From assembly GCA_038030265.1 (NCBI GenBank), contig CM075943.1:20274001-20338000 (forward strand): 64,000 nt of DNA, read 5' to 3'. The translations under genes and the position numbers were made by a program. Below, one piece after another: positions 10,290 through 21,870 of the stretch. The notes below the pieces were generated by a model, which was not told the origin of the DNA, made no database searches, and worked only from the letters and a program-made list of their open reading frames with translations. Numbering within the stretch: the stretch's first letter is position 1; each line of letters starts with the position of its first letter. The DNA comes from Corythucha ciliata (Eukaryota; Arthropoda; Insecta; Hemiptera; Tingidae).

Positions 10290-11595
10290 TTTTCTCCGGG
10301 TTATTAATATTATTATAATTATTTGGCTGACTGGCGGCTCCTGGACTGTTTGTTCTGCTAAATCCCAATTAGTTTCCTGTTGTAATATGTTCTTGACTCG
10401 ACCCCGCGAAGTCCAACTCAAGGTACACGAATTTTCTGATTCAGCGGGATGGCAGGAGGTGCTCATTAGCGTGGATTTATATTTTATATATTCTTATTGG
10501 TAACTGGTAAATAAGCAAAGCAGGTATATGAAGTAACATAACCTAATTCTTTGAGAATAATTCCGGGATCAACAATTAAATGTAGTTAATAAATAAGTAG
10601 ACCAATGATGAAGAGCAACCGAGCGCGGGCCTCCTCTCCGCCAAGCAACTCAACGGAACAAAGAACCCGTGCCATCGAACATCAAAGGCACCGGGCGTCC
10701 ATCAACTCCTACCCGAGAGTTCGGGGGGATTAAAAGTGATTCAACTCCCGCCCTGGGCCAGTGAAAAATCGCATCAACTGCCGCCCGTTTTACAGTCCAA
10801 GCAATATCAACTCCCGCCTATCGGCTTTGGTGCAAACGTTCGGTTGTCGAGATAAAAGTATTCTTATTATCATGGTATGGGCTTTAATTTCAGCCTCAAG
10901 TGTACTCATTATTTTTCTTTTCACATTGAAAGGCTTTCAAGTGAAAGAATTCACTTGCACTATTAACCCGTGCGAGCAAAAGTAAAGAACGATGCAACCA
11001 GTTAGTACGAGCTTCTTTATTTTAGTCATCTAAGAAACTTCACGTATTTAAGCCTAATGTGAACTGTCTCTCACGACGTTCCTACTTACTTTGTTCCTCA
11101 TGACGATTCGACTAAGTAGATCCTTATATATTTATTATCATTAACTGTGATTCATACACTACTGGTTGTGCTATTTCTTAGGAAATATAACGGGTAAAGA
11201 GTATTTCAATTTTTCTCTGACCCGATCTCTCTTGGGCGGGAGTTGATGAAAAATAGCGGTAGGAGTTGATAAAAAATAGCGGTAGGAAACGAGCTCTGGG
11301 CGGGAGTTGATGAATCCCCAAGGCACCCCGTGTGGTCCGTTAGGAAGTCAAGTTTTTGACCTGAGTCACAGTTGAATTTCCTTTTTTCACCCTACCGTTG
11401 GTGGACTTAGTACATAACGATGGACGCTCATTCCTTTCATAACTCCATCCTTTTTCACGCACGTTGCAACTCTCTCTTAATCCTGTTGGACAGCCAAAAC
11501 AAATCCAACGCTGAGAATGGTTCATAGTCTCGTTAATTGAGTTCAAAAATGAGAATTTACTAATCGAAAGCTAGTAATTTCCCCCGTGAACCAGG
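10290..11595. repeat. Dispersed family S, copy interrupted by a hAT-like insertion
   Basis: Shares colinear landmarks with other copies: 'attatttggctgactggcgg', the 'aagcaaagcaggt' segment, 'aataagtagaccaatgatga', 'ggcacc...gtgtggtc', and the 'tagtaatttcccccgtgaa' end. Other copies: 14190-15080 (minus), 26460-27620, 28690-29560, 33330-33870, 37821-38470 (minus), 46737-48190 (minus), 57650-58567. Probably a non-autonomous transposon; I could not fix its ends. Confidence 0.65.
10693..11319. mobile_element. hAT-like insertion, 627 bp, 8-bp target duplication
   Basis: Flanked by aaggcacc at 10685-10692 and 11320-11327. The ends are imperfect inverted repeats (GGGCGTCCATCAACTCC left; GGAGTTGATGAATCCCC right) and the motif 'ggcgggagttgat' is repeated several times inside both ends. 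An 8-bp duplication is typical of hAT transposons. It interrupts a family S copy; other S copies run straight through this position. It holds a 74-codon frame (10761-10985) with a hydrophobic stretch, not recognised as a transposase. Confidence 0.75.
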
Positions 11596-11599
11596 AAAT

Positions 11600-12715
11600 A
11601 CCCCCCTTCAGTTCGATTCATCACCCCGACCACTTGCATATCCTACTTCTGAATACTTTTTAGGCTCCCACTGAAAATTCAAGCCTTCACACGGCCTGTA
11701 ATATGAAAACTTGTGTGAAACATAACCGGCTGTGCTGCGAAACTATCAAATTATCCGAGGGAAAATTCGACGATTTGTTTCAACGCCGATAATCCCCTCC
11801 CCCCTGCCTTAAACACTTACTGACGACGAAACTAGAAATATTCAATTAGTTTCAGGGTAGTTTCAGGAAAAAACTCCGGGACTAAGTTTTTTGACTGATT
11901 TTAATGCTCTCGCGTGTGCTGAATAAGAATTTCAACTTTGCCCAGCCAACGTGCTGAAATTTGATGCAATTTGTAAATTATTTGCACTTTTTTCAGTTTT
12001 TTGCTTATAACTCCTTAATGGCGCATTCTACGTAAATTACATCCTCTCATTTTTTGAAATTATTGAATTCTGCAGCGTCTAATCGTTTTTTCTTTTGTGA
12101 CAATTGACCCAGCTGTTTCACCGGTATTGAATTTTTTTTTTAGATGGTAATTTTTAGACACTTTTGGTAAAATTAATAAAAATGACTAAGGCAGCTGCAA
12201 CTTAAAACCGGCTGTTCCAATCGGAAAATGTCAAGAAATCAATGTTTTCAGAATTGAATTTTACATAAGTGAAAAGCATTGAAACAAACTAAAAAAAATC
12301 AGTGGTATCAGTTATGCGACAAATACGCGAAAAAGGCAGCCCAAAAAACACCTTTTTCTGCATATTTTTGCCAATAGTAGCTCAAGAACTAGCGGTCTAA
12401 TTTTTTTTTCTGTGAAAAACGATCTGAAAGCCGATTGAATTTTCTATTTCTATAAAACCTATTTGATGAAATATCATTTGAAGATTAACGTAAGACAGGG
12501 CCATGACGTCAAACAATTTGCAATTTGATGCAAAAAAGCGGTTTTTGTCACATTTCGGCCTATAACTCAAAAACTATTCATCTGATTAAACATCGGATCT
12601 CATGTGAAAGCTAGTTAAATCTCCTACTATGAGTAATGTAAGGCGTTTTTATAAAGACCCGATAAGTGACAATAAAATGCAGTGAGAAATCCGAAAAATC
12701 AGAAATTTTCCAATA
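11600..12715. other. No recognisable gene; AT-rich
   Basis: Contains loosely repeated 'tataactc...aaaactattcatct' phrases (12000-12600) of the kind seen in degenerate repeats. No coding support. Confidence 0.35.
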
Positions 12716-12719
12716 ACTC

Positions 12720-12960
12720 CTTTCTTCAGCCGACCGTTTTTGCTTATAACTGTCGAACGAAGGCTTGTGAGCAAGGTGTAAATATCTGTCCTCAACCCCC
12801 CTCACCAACATAACATTAGGTACGTTGTTTATCGCAGTATTTCGGCAGCAATCCCGGATTTCAAGGTCTCATTTAAATTTTTAGGAAATTCTGCATGCGC
12901 GTGCGATCTTGCATTCCAAAATAAGTCGTTGAAAACGCGTGAATACTGACGAGTATCTCA
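12720..12960. repeat. Family U copy
   Basis: Colinear with 46085-46310 and with the reverse complement of 60680-60870, including 'gtgagcaaggtgtaaatatc', 'tcgcagtatttcggc' and 'ggatttcaaggtctcattt'. Confidence 0.7.
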
Positions 12961-13322
12961 CAGTAAATTAGTAATTTACCTCCTCCCCCGCAAATATGCA
13001 TACGTCAAAAGGATATACTCTCTCTTTGGAATGAATCAGACAAGACGTAAATGAAGACCTACAAATGAAAAAAAAATCCTCAAAAAAAAGTCACAACTTA
13101 CTTTTACCCTCCTTGACCAGTCCATTTCCTCGAAAAAAAAAAAACGAATTATAGCCGAAAGAACGTAGTCTTGTAACTTGACTCATTCAGTAGGTATTTT
13201 GGAGCCGAGTAAGGATTATGAGAGTTAAATGAAAGTGTCTCCCGCCGCTGGCAGACGGCGCCAGTCGCTCGTATTCGGCTCCATGAAATTCGCCGAGTGA
13301 GACCATACTTACATGACCAATG

Positions 13323-13460
13323 GCGTTTTCCAGTTACATAAAATTCCACTCTGGAGCCGAGCATTTCCACCCGTCTACTCAATTGCAATATGTTACACTT
13401 CAGCGAAAACGAGTGGAAATGATCGGCTTCAGAGCGGAATTTTAGGCAAATGGAAAACGC
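13323..13460. repeat. Palindromic element GCGTTTTCCA...TGGAAAACGC
   Basis: 138-bp inverted repeat. The arms carry 'aaaattccactctgg', 'gagcatttccaccc' and their complements around a short loop. Copies at 17826-17964, 46348-46486 and 50339-50476 are better preserved. Probably a fold-back MITE. Confidence 0.7.
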
Positions 13461-13464
13461 TATA

Positions 13465-14000
13465 AATTCATTCGCAGTTAATTAATGCTCCAAATTTTAA
13501 GAATTTGATGGCCGCTGAGGGTCAAAAGCCCCTCAAACAAATATTGACAGACGCTCGTATTTGTATTCAGATCAACAAAACCTATCAAATGAGACAAGTT
13601 TCAGAACTATGTTCATCTTAGAAAATCTCTCAAAGATGTAATGAAAATAAGGCACCGACATTCGGACACTCCTACTCCGAACTCTGTAACTTTTCAATTG
13701 TATGGAAAAATGACCATTTTCAAAGGGCTGTATTTACAAAACGGATGGTCCCAAAAAATCCGTTTGGATCACGGCTTGTAGGAAATTTTATGCAGCTTCA
13801 ATGTGTAAATAGCGTGTTATCACGTTAGTCTCACTCTTACGAAGCTATAATTGAAAAAGTGGAAAAAATGCCAAAATTTCACCGTTTTTCGTTGATATCT
13901 CGAAACGCAACAGGATTGTTGGAAAAATTCAGAATTGGATTCAGCACCCCGAAAAACATGAAAATCAAAATTCCGATTTTTGTCTTTGATTTCACTTTTC
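13465..14000. repeat. Family R copy (empty site for the hairpin-ended element)
   Basis: Matches the reverse complement of 17220-17815 and 49741-50320, from 'gcagttaattaatgctcc' through 'caccgacattcggacactcc' to 'cagcaccccgaaaaacatg'. At 13975-13995 the sequence runs uninterrupted through 'tttgtctttgatttcac'. In the two other copies the same point carries a hairpin-ended element. Confidence 0.7.
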
Positions 14001-14189
14001 TTCCCCTTTTTCAATAAGAGAACATTTACAGCTGCGAAAAGTGTCTCCTTTCTTGCCTATGAGCTATTGTACCTATTTTACGGCCGCAAACTTTACATTA
14101 GCTTAGAGTAATTTGTACGGACTGTGCTTCATATGTTAGCGTTAACGCGCTCTTCAATGTGCGAATTACAAAGCTGACTGATGAATCCA

Positions 14190-16320
14190 ACTCGGTTCGC
14201 TTACTAACTTAATAATTACTAACTTTCGATTAGTCAATGCCTATATTTTCGAAGTCATTGAACCAAACTACAAATAGTGCCCAGTCTTCATTGAATTCAT
14301 TAAATTTATCCCTGGCCCTCAAGTTGTGAGAGAGTGGCAACGGGTAAAAAGAAAAATCCTGTGTTATGTACAAAGTCCATCAACGGAAGCATCAAAAAAG
14401 CTATGACTCATCAACAGTTCAATAAACTTCTCTTCGAAACCGACCACTCGGGATGCCTTAGACGCTGAATGTTAAAGGAGGGGGTCCTTTGTTATGGAGA
14501 AAACTTGGCAAAAAGGAGGCTCAGGTGCTCTTCGTCATCACTGGTCAACTTATTTAACAATTACATTTATTTTTTAATCGCGAAATTATTTTAAATAAAT
14601 TCGGTTCTGATACCTCACACCTGCTTTGGTTGATTACGATTGCCGATTTAAAAAAAATATAAAAATGAATCCCCCGCTAATGAGCACTTCCTGCAAATCC
14701 ACTGAATTAGAAAAAATACGTAACTAGATGTTTTGTCTTTGACTTCGCTGTTGTAAGTCAACGGGAGTCTAATTAGAATTTAGCGGATGAATACTCCAGC
14801 AGACGTAAATCAGCCAAATAATAATGAAAAAAGTGATGGAGGTAAGCCAATAACAGTGGCAATCGGAAAATAATAAACTAAAACCAATTTTTGTCAGGAA
14901 ACACTCAAATTAGCAACAGTGTCTGAATATACTGTTAAAAACGGGTAATTTACCGCGAGAAATGGACTATCGAACGTCAAAACAGTAATTTTCTGACGAA
15001 GCCCTAAGAGAGTTCGTTAATTCACCCCGAGAAAAAGACAATGGACCTAAGAAATGGTCTTTTTTTTAGAGAGAGAATTTATTGAGTTCTAATTTTTCCT
15101 CGTAAAATGTGATACTTTTCCAGCATTATAGCCAGCAACTCGCAAAACTGTTTTCAAGACCTCTACTAGCTGCAATGCAGGTGCAAAGCAGTTAGTCCTC
15201 ACCTAGAAATTGAAATCTAACGCTGAATTCCTCAATTTCTCTCATAGAAATACGGGTTGCCCCAGATAGCAAGGCATTTTGTCCTTCCAGGAACTTTACG
15301 AGGTTAAGCAACAAGTAAATTACGCCCCCCAAATAGGCTATTCCGTACAGATAAGACAAATTTTGCTAACCCTTCCCATTTTCAACTATCTACAATAACC
15401 ACAATTTGTCATGGAAATCGGCAGTGCGATAATATGGAAATCGATTTCGGAGCTAGTGAAGAAAAACCATTCTCGACGAATTAGGTCTGAATAAAGCCAC
15501 TTTCACGGGTTCAAACAGTCAACATTGCGAGTTTTGTGGTTCAAGAGTCCAATTTTCGATCCTGACATAGGGTTGTGCCGTAGACTGCATCATGTATTTG
15601 ACGCGTCTAGATTACACGTAGTCTAAAATTGTTCATTAGGTAGATTTACCGTGCGCTGTCCACACTGCCCTGCTTGTCATGAATAATAATAATTTTGTAC
15701 TAGAAACTTTAACCACAGGGTAACGAGAACAGTATAATAAATCTCCCGATATAATTTAATGACCTCGGGCCTATTTTTTGAAAGTACTTTTCAACTCTAC
15801 ACTTTGCACTCTTCAAATTCGTCACATGGAAAGACTTGGAAAAAGTGCAAAGTGAAAAGAGAAGAACTGAAAAATACTTTCAAAAAATAGGCCCCTCGTC
15901 GCGCCTTTTTTCCTTTGTCTTTGAAAAAAATCAAACGATTTCTTAAGTCTCTTCAATTGGCAATTTCCTTCCATTACTCTGATTAGTACTTCCGAAACTC
16001 CGAAACACTTGAAGGAAATTTATCGGTCTTCAAGTTGAAGCTTAAGCGTTTTTGTTTGTTTGTTTTTATTTTTTTTTTTAGGCTCCGGTGACTACCAGCA
16101 GACGGCTGAGTCGCTCCGTGAACATTAAAACTAAATGATGTGAAAGACGCAGGATCAATGCTGCAAAGCACTAGAGGTTGATGTACTGAAGTAGTACTGC
16201 ATGTTGAAAGGATTATTAGGGTAACGAGTTAGTAGACCCATCAAACCGGAACACCCGTAGTGAAGGTGGTTAACAATAAAGGGGGGGGGGGGGCTACCTA
16301 AGAGAAGTGAAATCAAAGAC
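14190..16320. repeat. Family S copy plus adjoining segment, direct repeat of 46737-49228
   Basis: Runs colinear with 46737-49228: family S (minus) to about 15080, then about 1.2 kb more ending in 'gaaatcaaagacaaa'. Relative to it the 46.7 kb copy has an extra internal tandem duplication (47058-47395), a SINE (47657-47960) and a deletion equivalent to 15875-16078. This is the left part of unit A. Confidence 0.8.
15767..15894. mobile_element. 128-bp fold-back MITE
   Basis: Near-perfect palindrome beginning GGGCCTATTTTTTGAAAGTA and ending with its complement GGCCC. The paralogous copy at 48889-48985 has lost the end of its right arm. Confidence 0.75.
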
Positions 16321-17217
16321 AAAGTTTTGTTCCGACAGCAGCCTGTCGGGAGAAGTGCATTTCATTCATGCGACAATCGAGTCAAACCTCATAAGTTAGA
16401 ACGATATCAATCGATTATGAATGACATTTAGGCCGTGGTATAGAAAGTCAAAATCATAAAATCATGTTTCTTTTTACCGCAGGCCCCTTTTTTGGCACCA
16501 ACTGAGGGGAAACAAAGTGATGAAAATGAAAAATGTAAATATAATAAATATACCATACAACGGTGAACAGAGTTAATGAAACAGAGTCGGTTTGGTTGCC
16601 TATACGATATGGGAAGGCGGACTCTTGTTAGAGGAGTTATTTGCAATTAAAATCTTTATTCCGGCCTAAATTTCATTCATAATTGATTGATATCGTTCTA
16701 ACTTATGAGGTTCAAAATACAATGTCAATGAATTTTTTTGGTAATTGGGTGGTCCAGTAAGGCATAGCGTTAATTTAATAGCTCCCCTCCGCCGAGAACT
16801 CCCCTGCCATATCAACGGATTTGGTTCACTAGGGTCTCATACGAAAGCGCGTTCATTTTTCATTACTCGAGTCAATTTTGGGGGCAATTGCAGCAACAGC
16901 CGTGCGGTAGCGAATTTTCAACTAATTCAAACCCCTCTTTCACACCGTTCCCGTGGACCGATTCATCTGGATCACGAACTCGTCCGAGATATTCACGCTA
17001 TTGATTTTTAGACCAAATTTGGTTGCCCTAAGTCAAAAATTGCGACCGTGATCGTGCTAACAAAAAAGGGCCATATATATATATATATAGCAAATCGAAC
17101 CGACCTCGGATTCGTGTTCTAGGGGTTCTGAAACGTGAAAAAAAAGTATCACAACCCATATGTGCGACCATCAGGGCGAGACCAATAGTGCATTTTTTGA
17201 ATGAAATGCACTAAAAT
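16320..17217. mobile_element. Hairpin-ended non-autonomous element, subfamily 1
   Basis: The left end reads 'gttttgttccgacagcagcc', forming a small stem CCGACAG/CTGTCGG, then 'gtgcatttcattcatgcgac'. A partial inverted copy of that end lies at about 16660-16710. The right end is 'cgagaccaatagtgca', a short loop and 'gaatgaaatgcacta' at 17190-17217. The reverse complement of the right part (from 16711) matches 21145-21640. An 88-codon frame (16745-17011) is present in both copies but with several amino-acid changes; I do not treat it as a gene. The element separates a family S/segment copy from a family R copy at a site that is intact at 13975-13995. Confidence 0.65.
17073..17090. repeat. (TA)n inside the hairpin-ended element
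   Basis: About nine AT units. Related elements carry similar AT runs at the same relative place. Confidence 0.8.
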
Positions 17218-17219
17218 CA

Positions 17220-17815
17220 GAAATAGAATACTCACATCAGCACTTAAAATAATTAATCCAGTCAAACAGTGTCCAAAATTGCTCTGAGGTGGAAAAATGG
17301 AAACCTTGGGATTACTTTTGACTTTCATGTTTTTCGGGGTGCTGAATCCGATTCTGAAGTTTTCCAACAATCCTGTTGCGTTTTGAGATATCAGCAAAAA
17401 ACGGTGAAATGTTGGCATTTTTTCAACTTTTTCGATTATAACTTCGTAAGAGTGAGACTAACGTGAAAACACGCTACTTACACATTGAAACTACATTGAA
17501 TTTCCTACAAGTCGTGATTAAACGGATTTTTTGGGACCATCCGTTTTAGAAACACAGCCCTTCGAAAATGGTCATTTTTCCATACAATTGAAAAATTATG
17601 GAGTTCGGAGTAGGAGTGTCCGAATGTCGGTGCCTTATTTTCATTACATCCTTGAGAGATTTTCTAAGAAGAACATAGTCCTGAAACATGTCTCATTTGA
17701 TAGGTTTAGTGGAGCTGAATACAAATACGAGCGTCTGTCAATATTTGTTTGGGGGGCATTTGCCCTCAGCGGCCATCAAATTCTTAAAATTTTTATAGCA
17801 TTAATTAACTGCGAA
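17220..17815. repeat. Family R copy, minus orientation
   Basis: Reverse complement of 13465-14000; same orientation as 49741-50320. Frames at 17269-17466 and 17531-17818 are only the mirror of the frames in the other copies. Confidence 0.7.
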
Positions 17816-17825
17816 TGAATTAATA

Positions 17826-17964
17826 GCGTTTTCCATTTGCCTAAAATTCCGCTTTGAAAACCGACAGTTTCCACCCGTCTTCTCTGAATTATAACATATG
17901 GCAACGGAGAAGACGGATGGAAATGCTCAGCTTCTGAGCGGAATTTTATTTAAATGGAAAACGC
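17826..17964. repeat. Palindromic element GCGTTTTCCA...TGGAAAACGC
   Basis: 139-bp palindrome with arms containing 'ccacccgtcttctc' and the complement, centred on 'aacatatgg'. Confidence 0.75.
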
Positions 17965-18603
17965 CATTATTATCGTAAATGTGGTCTTATTCGGCGAGTT
18001 TCACGGAGCCGAATACGTCAGTATTCTTGCTTTTTCAACGACTTATTCTGGAAAGCAGGATCGCACGCGCATGCAGAATTTCCGAAAGATTCAAATGAGA
18101 CGAGTTTTGTTGATATTCTTGTTAATTTTTGTCTTCCAGTTTTACTGCCTTATCACGTTGTTCCATAATGTGATTGCTACTTAAAATGGGCTTGTCCCGT
18201 ATATGAAAAAAAAACGACGTATGAAAAAAAAAGTAAAAAAAAATCGTCTTCAATTTCATCTTCTTCTTGTTCGATTTGTCACTTCCACATTCCCTTTTCC
18301 CTACAATTTCTCAAATTTTGCCGCCCGGGGATAATAGCCCCGGTAGTCCCCCTCCTATGATCAAGCCCTGAATAAGGTCCAAGATCTTATGAATAAGAAG
18401 GTATTCTTATTCATATACGACCTCCGCAACATCGCTAAAAACATAAATTATCAAGATCTTATATTTTTTATTTTTCTTCCTTATAGCGTTCGCGGATAAC
18501 AATAATGCAAACTACGAACTCCAGCCCCGAAAATGAATGGAGATGATCCTTTCAAGGAGCTTAATTATACCAAAAGCATTTAATTCCACAAGTAAAAGGA
18601 GGA

Positions 18604-19156
18604 TTATTTGCTTTGCGATTCACCTCGAAGGTGGCCAAGGCGATATAGGAGTTCTAAAGAAAAGTTACATATATTTTTTTTTTTTTCAAGCAAATTCATA
18701 CTACACGATTTAAAATTGCCATGATTGGTGTTGTATAATTTCATTTGTCCTTCTTCTTTTTTGAACCATATAAGCGTATGAAAGGAAGCCGCTCCACCGA
18801 TTGAAGTTAGTTCCAGAAGAAAAAAGGCAAACGATACAGGCAAAAAGGGGGTCGTAAAGAGTGGTGAAAAAGGGGCGTTTAAGGTTTGTTCGCACTCTCC
18901 GGAATTGGCGAGATCATCAGCATTTCTTGTGGAGCACTGCATACTTGCACAGAAGACACAAGTGAGAGCGGTTGAAGGCCTCGGCTGGGAAAAGAAAAAC
19001 AACTGCTATCTCGTACTGCAATAAAGATCCATCTAGGCCGAAACAAATCTCTCTGTCACATGTCAAACACAAAAATCCTGCTGACGCACGTGCGAGGATA
19101 CTTGTTTCTCCACTAAACGGTTTAAACACCCAAAATCTTCCAAGACAGAGAGCCAC
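18604..19156 (-). other. Open frames 3' of the CMTR1-like copy, product not recognised
   Basis: Overlapping minus-strand frames (18604-19002 and 18917-19156) recur in units B (44883-45263) and C (50850-51230). They contain a Cys pair pattern (CLTCDREICF) in one frame, but copies differ by stops and frame changes, and no domain is recognised. I regard this as non-coding repeat sequence unless transcripts show otherwise. Confidence 0.25.
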
Positions 19157-19379
19157 TCCCCCTCATGATTATTACATCAAGATTTGATGATCTTCACGAG
19201 CTTAATCCAAGACCTGCCGTTCTATACTTCACTTTATTAAATCCGCCCCCTCCGACCACGAACCTCAGAGTGGCCTCTGAATCTGATTTTTCGATGGACT
19301 TTATCTCTCCGTCATTAGAATGAGTTACCAGCCTTGGAAATTTCTCAGGTCGTGAATACTCACAATCAGAACTCGTTTT

Positions 19380-19712
19380 TGTTCAAATAGGTACTTTTTA
19401 ACTGGCAACAACAAAAAAGTCGAAAGTACAGCAAGACGTATTCTATTAAAATATGAATCATTAGTTAAATAAATACAATATAGGTACGTCAAAATAATAT
19501 TTACATTATTGTCACAATGCATATATACAATATACACATATAAATACTACATTATATATACACACTTTACTTATATTATTGTCATTTTATTACATTTACA
19601 TATTACACATTAAATAATACACAGTATACATTTTTAGATGTATATTTTAATATTTACATTATATACAAAATTTACATGATTTACATTATTCGAGGACTCA
19701 GTTCCTCTGCTT
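19380..19712 (-). promoter_or_regulatory. 3' flank/3' UTR of the CMTR1-like copy, very AT-rich
   Basis: Downstream of the stop codon lies about 330 bp of alternating AT-rich sequence with AATAAA-type motifs on the gene strand. The equivalent in unit B has AATAAA at 44336-44341, about 120 bp after the stop. Confidence 0.45.
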
Positions 19713-21080
19713 TTACTTAGCACTTTTTACAAAACTTAATAGCTCGTTCTTGTGTAGGACACCCTCAACAGGGCCATCCTTTTGCAAGCCTGCACCATTT
19801 TCCCACAGCCAAATGTATTGCTCAGCCAGGCTATCTCTGTAAATGCAACAGTAGTATCGTTAGAAATGGTTTTCGTTACAGTCGGTGTGTGGGGGTACAC
19901 CTGAAACTTACTCTGCCGAAGCGATCGACGCGGTGGGCCGATGTTGTTTATACAATGATTCCCGAGTAAGAGTATTATAATAATACTGGAATCCAGTGGT
20001 ACGACTAATGCATGCAGTCCATGGAGCTAAATAGTAAAAAACAATTATTATTAGTGATTGTGTTTGTTGGAGTGGTGAGGTGGGAAATAAATTCAAACCT
20101 TTGATCGTTTTAAAAAACAAAATCCCGATAGGTCCGAATGCGTATTTATCGTTTGCAGCGACCAATCTCGGCGACATATTTGGTTGATATTTCAGTCTGA
20201 AAAACAGGATGACTGTTGAAAAATACATTTTCAAAAATTATTAGAAAAATGAATAGATGTTACTTTTCGATAACGGATTGGATTTTTATAAGAGGTTGTG
20301 CTATCATGACCCTCACGGGAAACGTTGCCGATGTATTACTGTCAATTATCGCCTGCTCCAAGAGTCCCAGCCTTGAAAAAACAAAAAAAAATGTTAACAG
20401 AAATTTAGCGAAATTGATACAAATTCAACCCACCTCTTGAAGTAATCGTTGCTTGAGACATCTTCGTTGTCTATTGAGTAGACATCAATTATGTGCAACG
20501 CCCAACAATTCAATTCCTCCGTGATGCTTCCAAATACAACGGTATTTCGGCTGATACCGACATTAAAGTTTTCTACGAGGTCCCAATTACGTTTCTCGTT
20601 ATTCCAACTTGACAGTTGGTTATCTCCCATTCCTGTTAGGAGAGAAAATCCGTTCAATTTAGGAGCATCGTGGGAGGGGGACAGTAAGTTACTGTTTCAA
20701 AATTAACATACCGATAAAGAAATTTAAATTGGCGTTACCCACAAGGAGACACACCCAGTCGTATACTGATTTGATTTTCTCACTCAACATGCCAACTCGT
20801 AGCGCAGTACGTCTTGCCAAGAGTACTTCTTCGTTGGAGTCAGGGCTTTGGCTTTGCGGAGCAATTTGATTGTTCGGTGAAGGAAAGCGACGCCTTTTGG
20901 GGCATGGAGATGATGCCCTCGAATCACACTCATCAACCGACGCCGATGATGATGAGCCTGAGCGTGAATCAGAATTCGATGTTGGAAGAGTTGCTTCTTC
21001 CTCTTGATCAGTATCAATTTCATTTCCAAGGATTTGAAAGTTAAAACCAATCCTTTCGTAGTATTCTACATCATAGGAGC
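19713..21080 (-). CDS. CMTR1-like: CMTR1-like C-terminal half, unit A copy (six exons)
   Basis: Exons on the minus strand: A 20712-21080, B 20434-20632, C 20264-20371, D 20099-20196, E 19912-20026, F 19713-19836 (stop TTA 19713-19715). All introns are GT-AG, short and in phase. The 336-residue product has a Ser/Asp/Glu linker with PKRRR at residues 60-64, a guanylyltransferase-like region from about residue 97 (SEKIKSVYDW, ALHIIDVYSI, FGPIGILFFK), a WW-like domain (PWTACISRT, YYYN) at about 258-288 and a C-terminal tail with EQYIWLWENG. In CMTR1, which 2'-O-methylates the first nucleotide of capped mRNA in the nucleus, these follow the methyltransferase domain. That domain is not visible here, and exon A starts at an acceptor with no ATG before residue 97. 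Relative to the unit B copy I see only I4V, I14F and one A/V change near residue 95. The family assignment is from recognition of the domain order and motifs, not a search. Confidence 0.75.
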
Positions 21081-21144
21081 CTGGAAAAAAAAGATGCAAT
21101 AGCTTTTAGCTTCAACGTGAAAAGCGAGGATTTTCCTCAATTTT

Positions 21145-21869
21145 AGTGCATTTCATTTACAAAATGCACTATTGGTCTCGCCCTGATGGTCGCACATATG
21201 GGTTGTGATACATTTTTTTCATGTTTCAGAACCCCTAGAACACGAATCCGAGGTCGGTTCAATTTGATATATATATATAGCCCTCTTTCGTTAGCACGAT
21301 CACGGTCGCTATTTTCTACTTAGGGCAACCAAATTTGGTCTAAAAATCAATAGCGTGAATATCTCGGACGAGTTCGTGATCCAGGCGGATCGGTCCACGG
21401 GAAGGATGTGAAAGAGGTGTTTGAATTAGTTGAAAATTCGCTACCGCACGGCTGTTGCTGCAATTGCCACCAAAATTGACACGAGTAATGAGAAATGAAC
21501 GCGCTTTCGTATGAGACCCTTGTGAACCAAATCCGTTGATATGGCAGGGGAGTTCTCGGCGGAGGGGAGCTATTAAATTAACGCTATGTCTCACTGGACC
21601 ACCCAAGTACCGAAAAATTCCATTGACATTCTATTTTGAGCAGTCTTTTTCTTTTGATTTGCCTACAGTCTAATGAATCTTAAGTAAAAAAATCCTGAGG
21701 TGGGCCAAAAAGGGAGAAAAAAAAATAGTTTCTTCCAGATTCGAACCCAGGCACTGGGTAATGGAGAATTTGTGACATACCATTTGACCTAATGTAACTG
21801 ATCTGAAAATGTACGTAATCTGAAAAAAGTAAGGAAAAATAGTGCATTTTGACATAAGTGAAATGCACT
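21145..21869. mobile_element. Hairpin-ended element, subfamily 1, inserted in unit A
   Basis: Left end is the hairpin 'agtgcatttcatttac'/'aaaatgcact', then 'attggtctcg'. Right end is 'agtgcattttgaca'/'taagtgaaatgcact'. Units B and C lack it: there the sequence passes directly from 'cgaggattttcttcaatttc' to 'ttttcaattctaataag'. Inside is a minus-strand tRNA-like segment (21737-21800). Confidence 0.7.
21737..21800 (-). other. tRNA-like / Pol III promoter-like segment
   Basis: On the minus strand there is an A-box-like 'aggtcaaatggtat' about 40 nt before a B-box 'gggttcgaatctgg', followed by a T run. The stems do not form a complete tRNA, so it is a tRNA relic or SINE-like head, not a functional tRNA gene. 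Confidence 0.45.
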
Positions 21870-21870
21870 A

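Noticed and set aside
16745..17011. 88-codon frame shared with 21340-21606
   Set aside because: Part of a hairpin-ended element; the few differences are mostly amino-acid changing, so no sign of coding constraint.
21737..21800. Functional tRNA gene
   Set aside because: Boxes are present but acceptor and anticodon stems do not pair.
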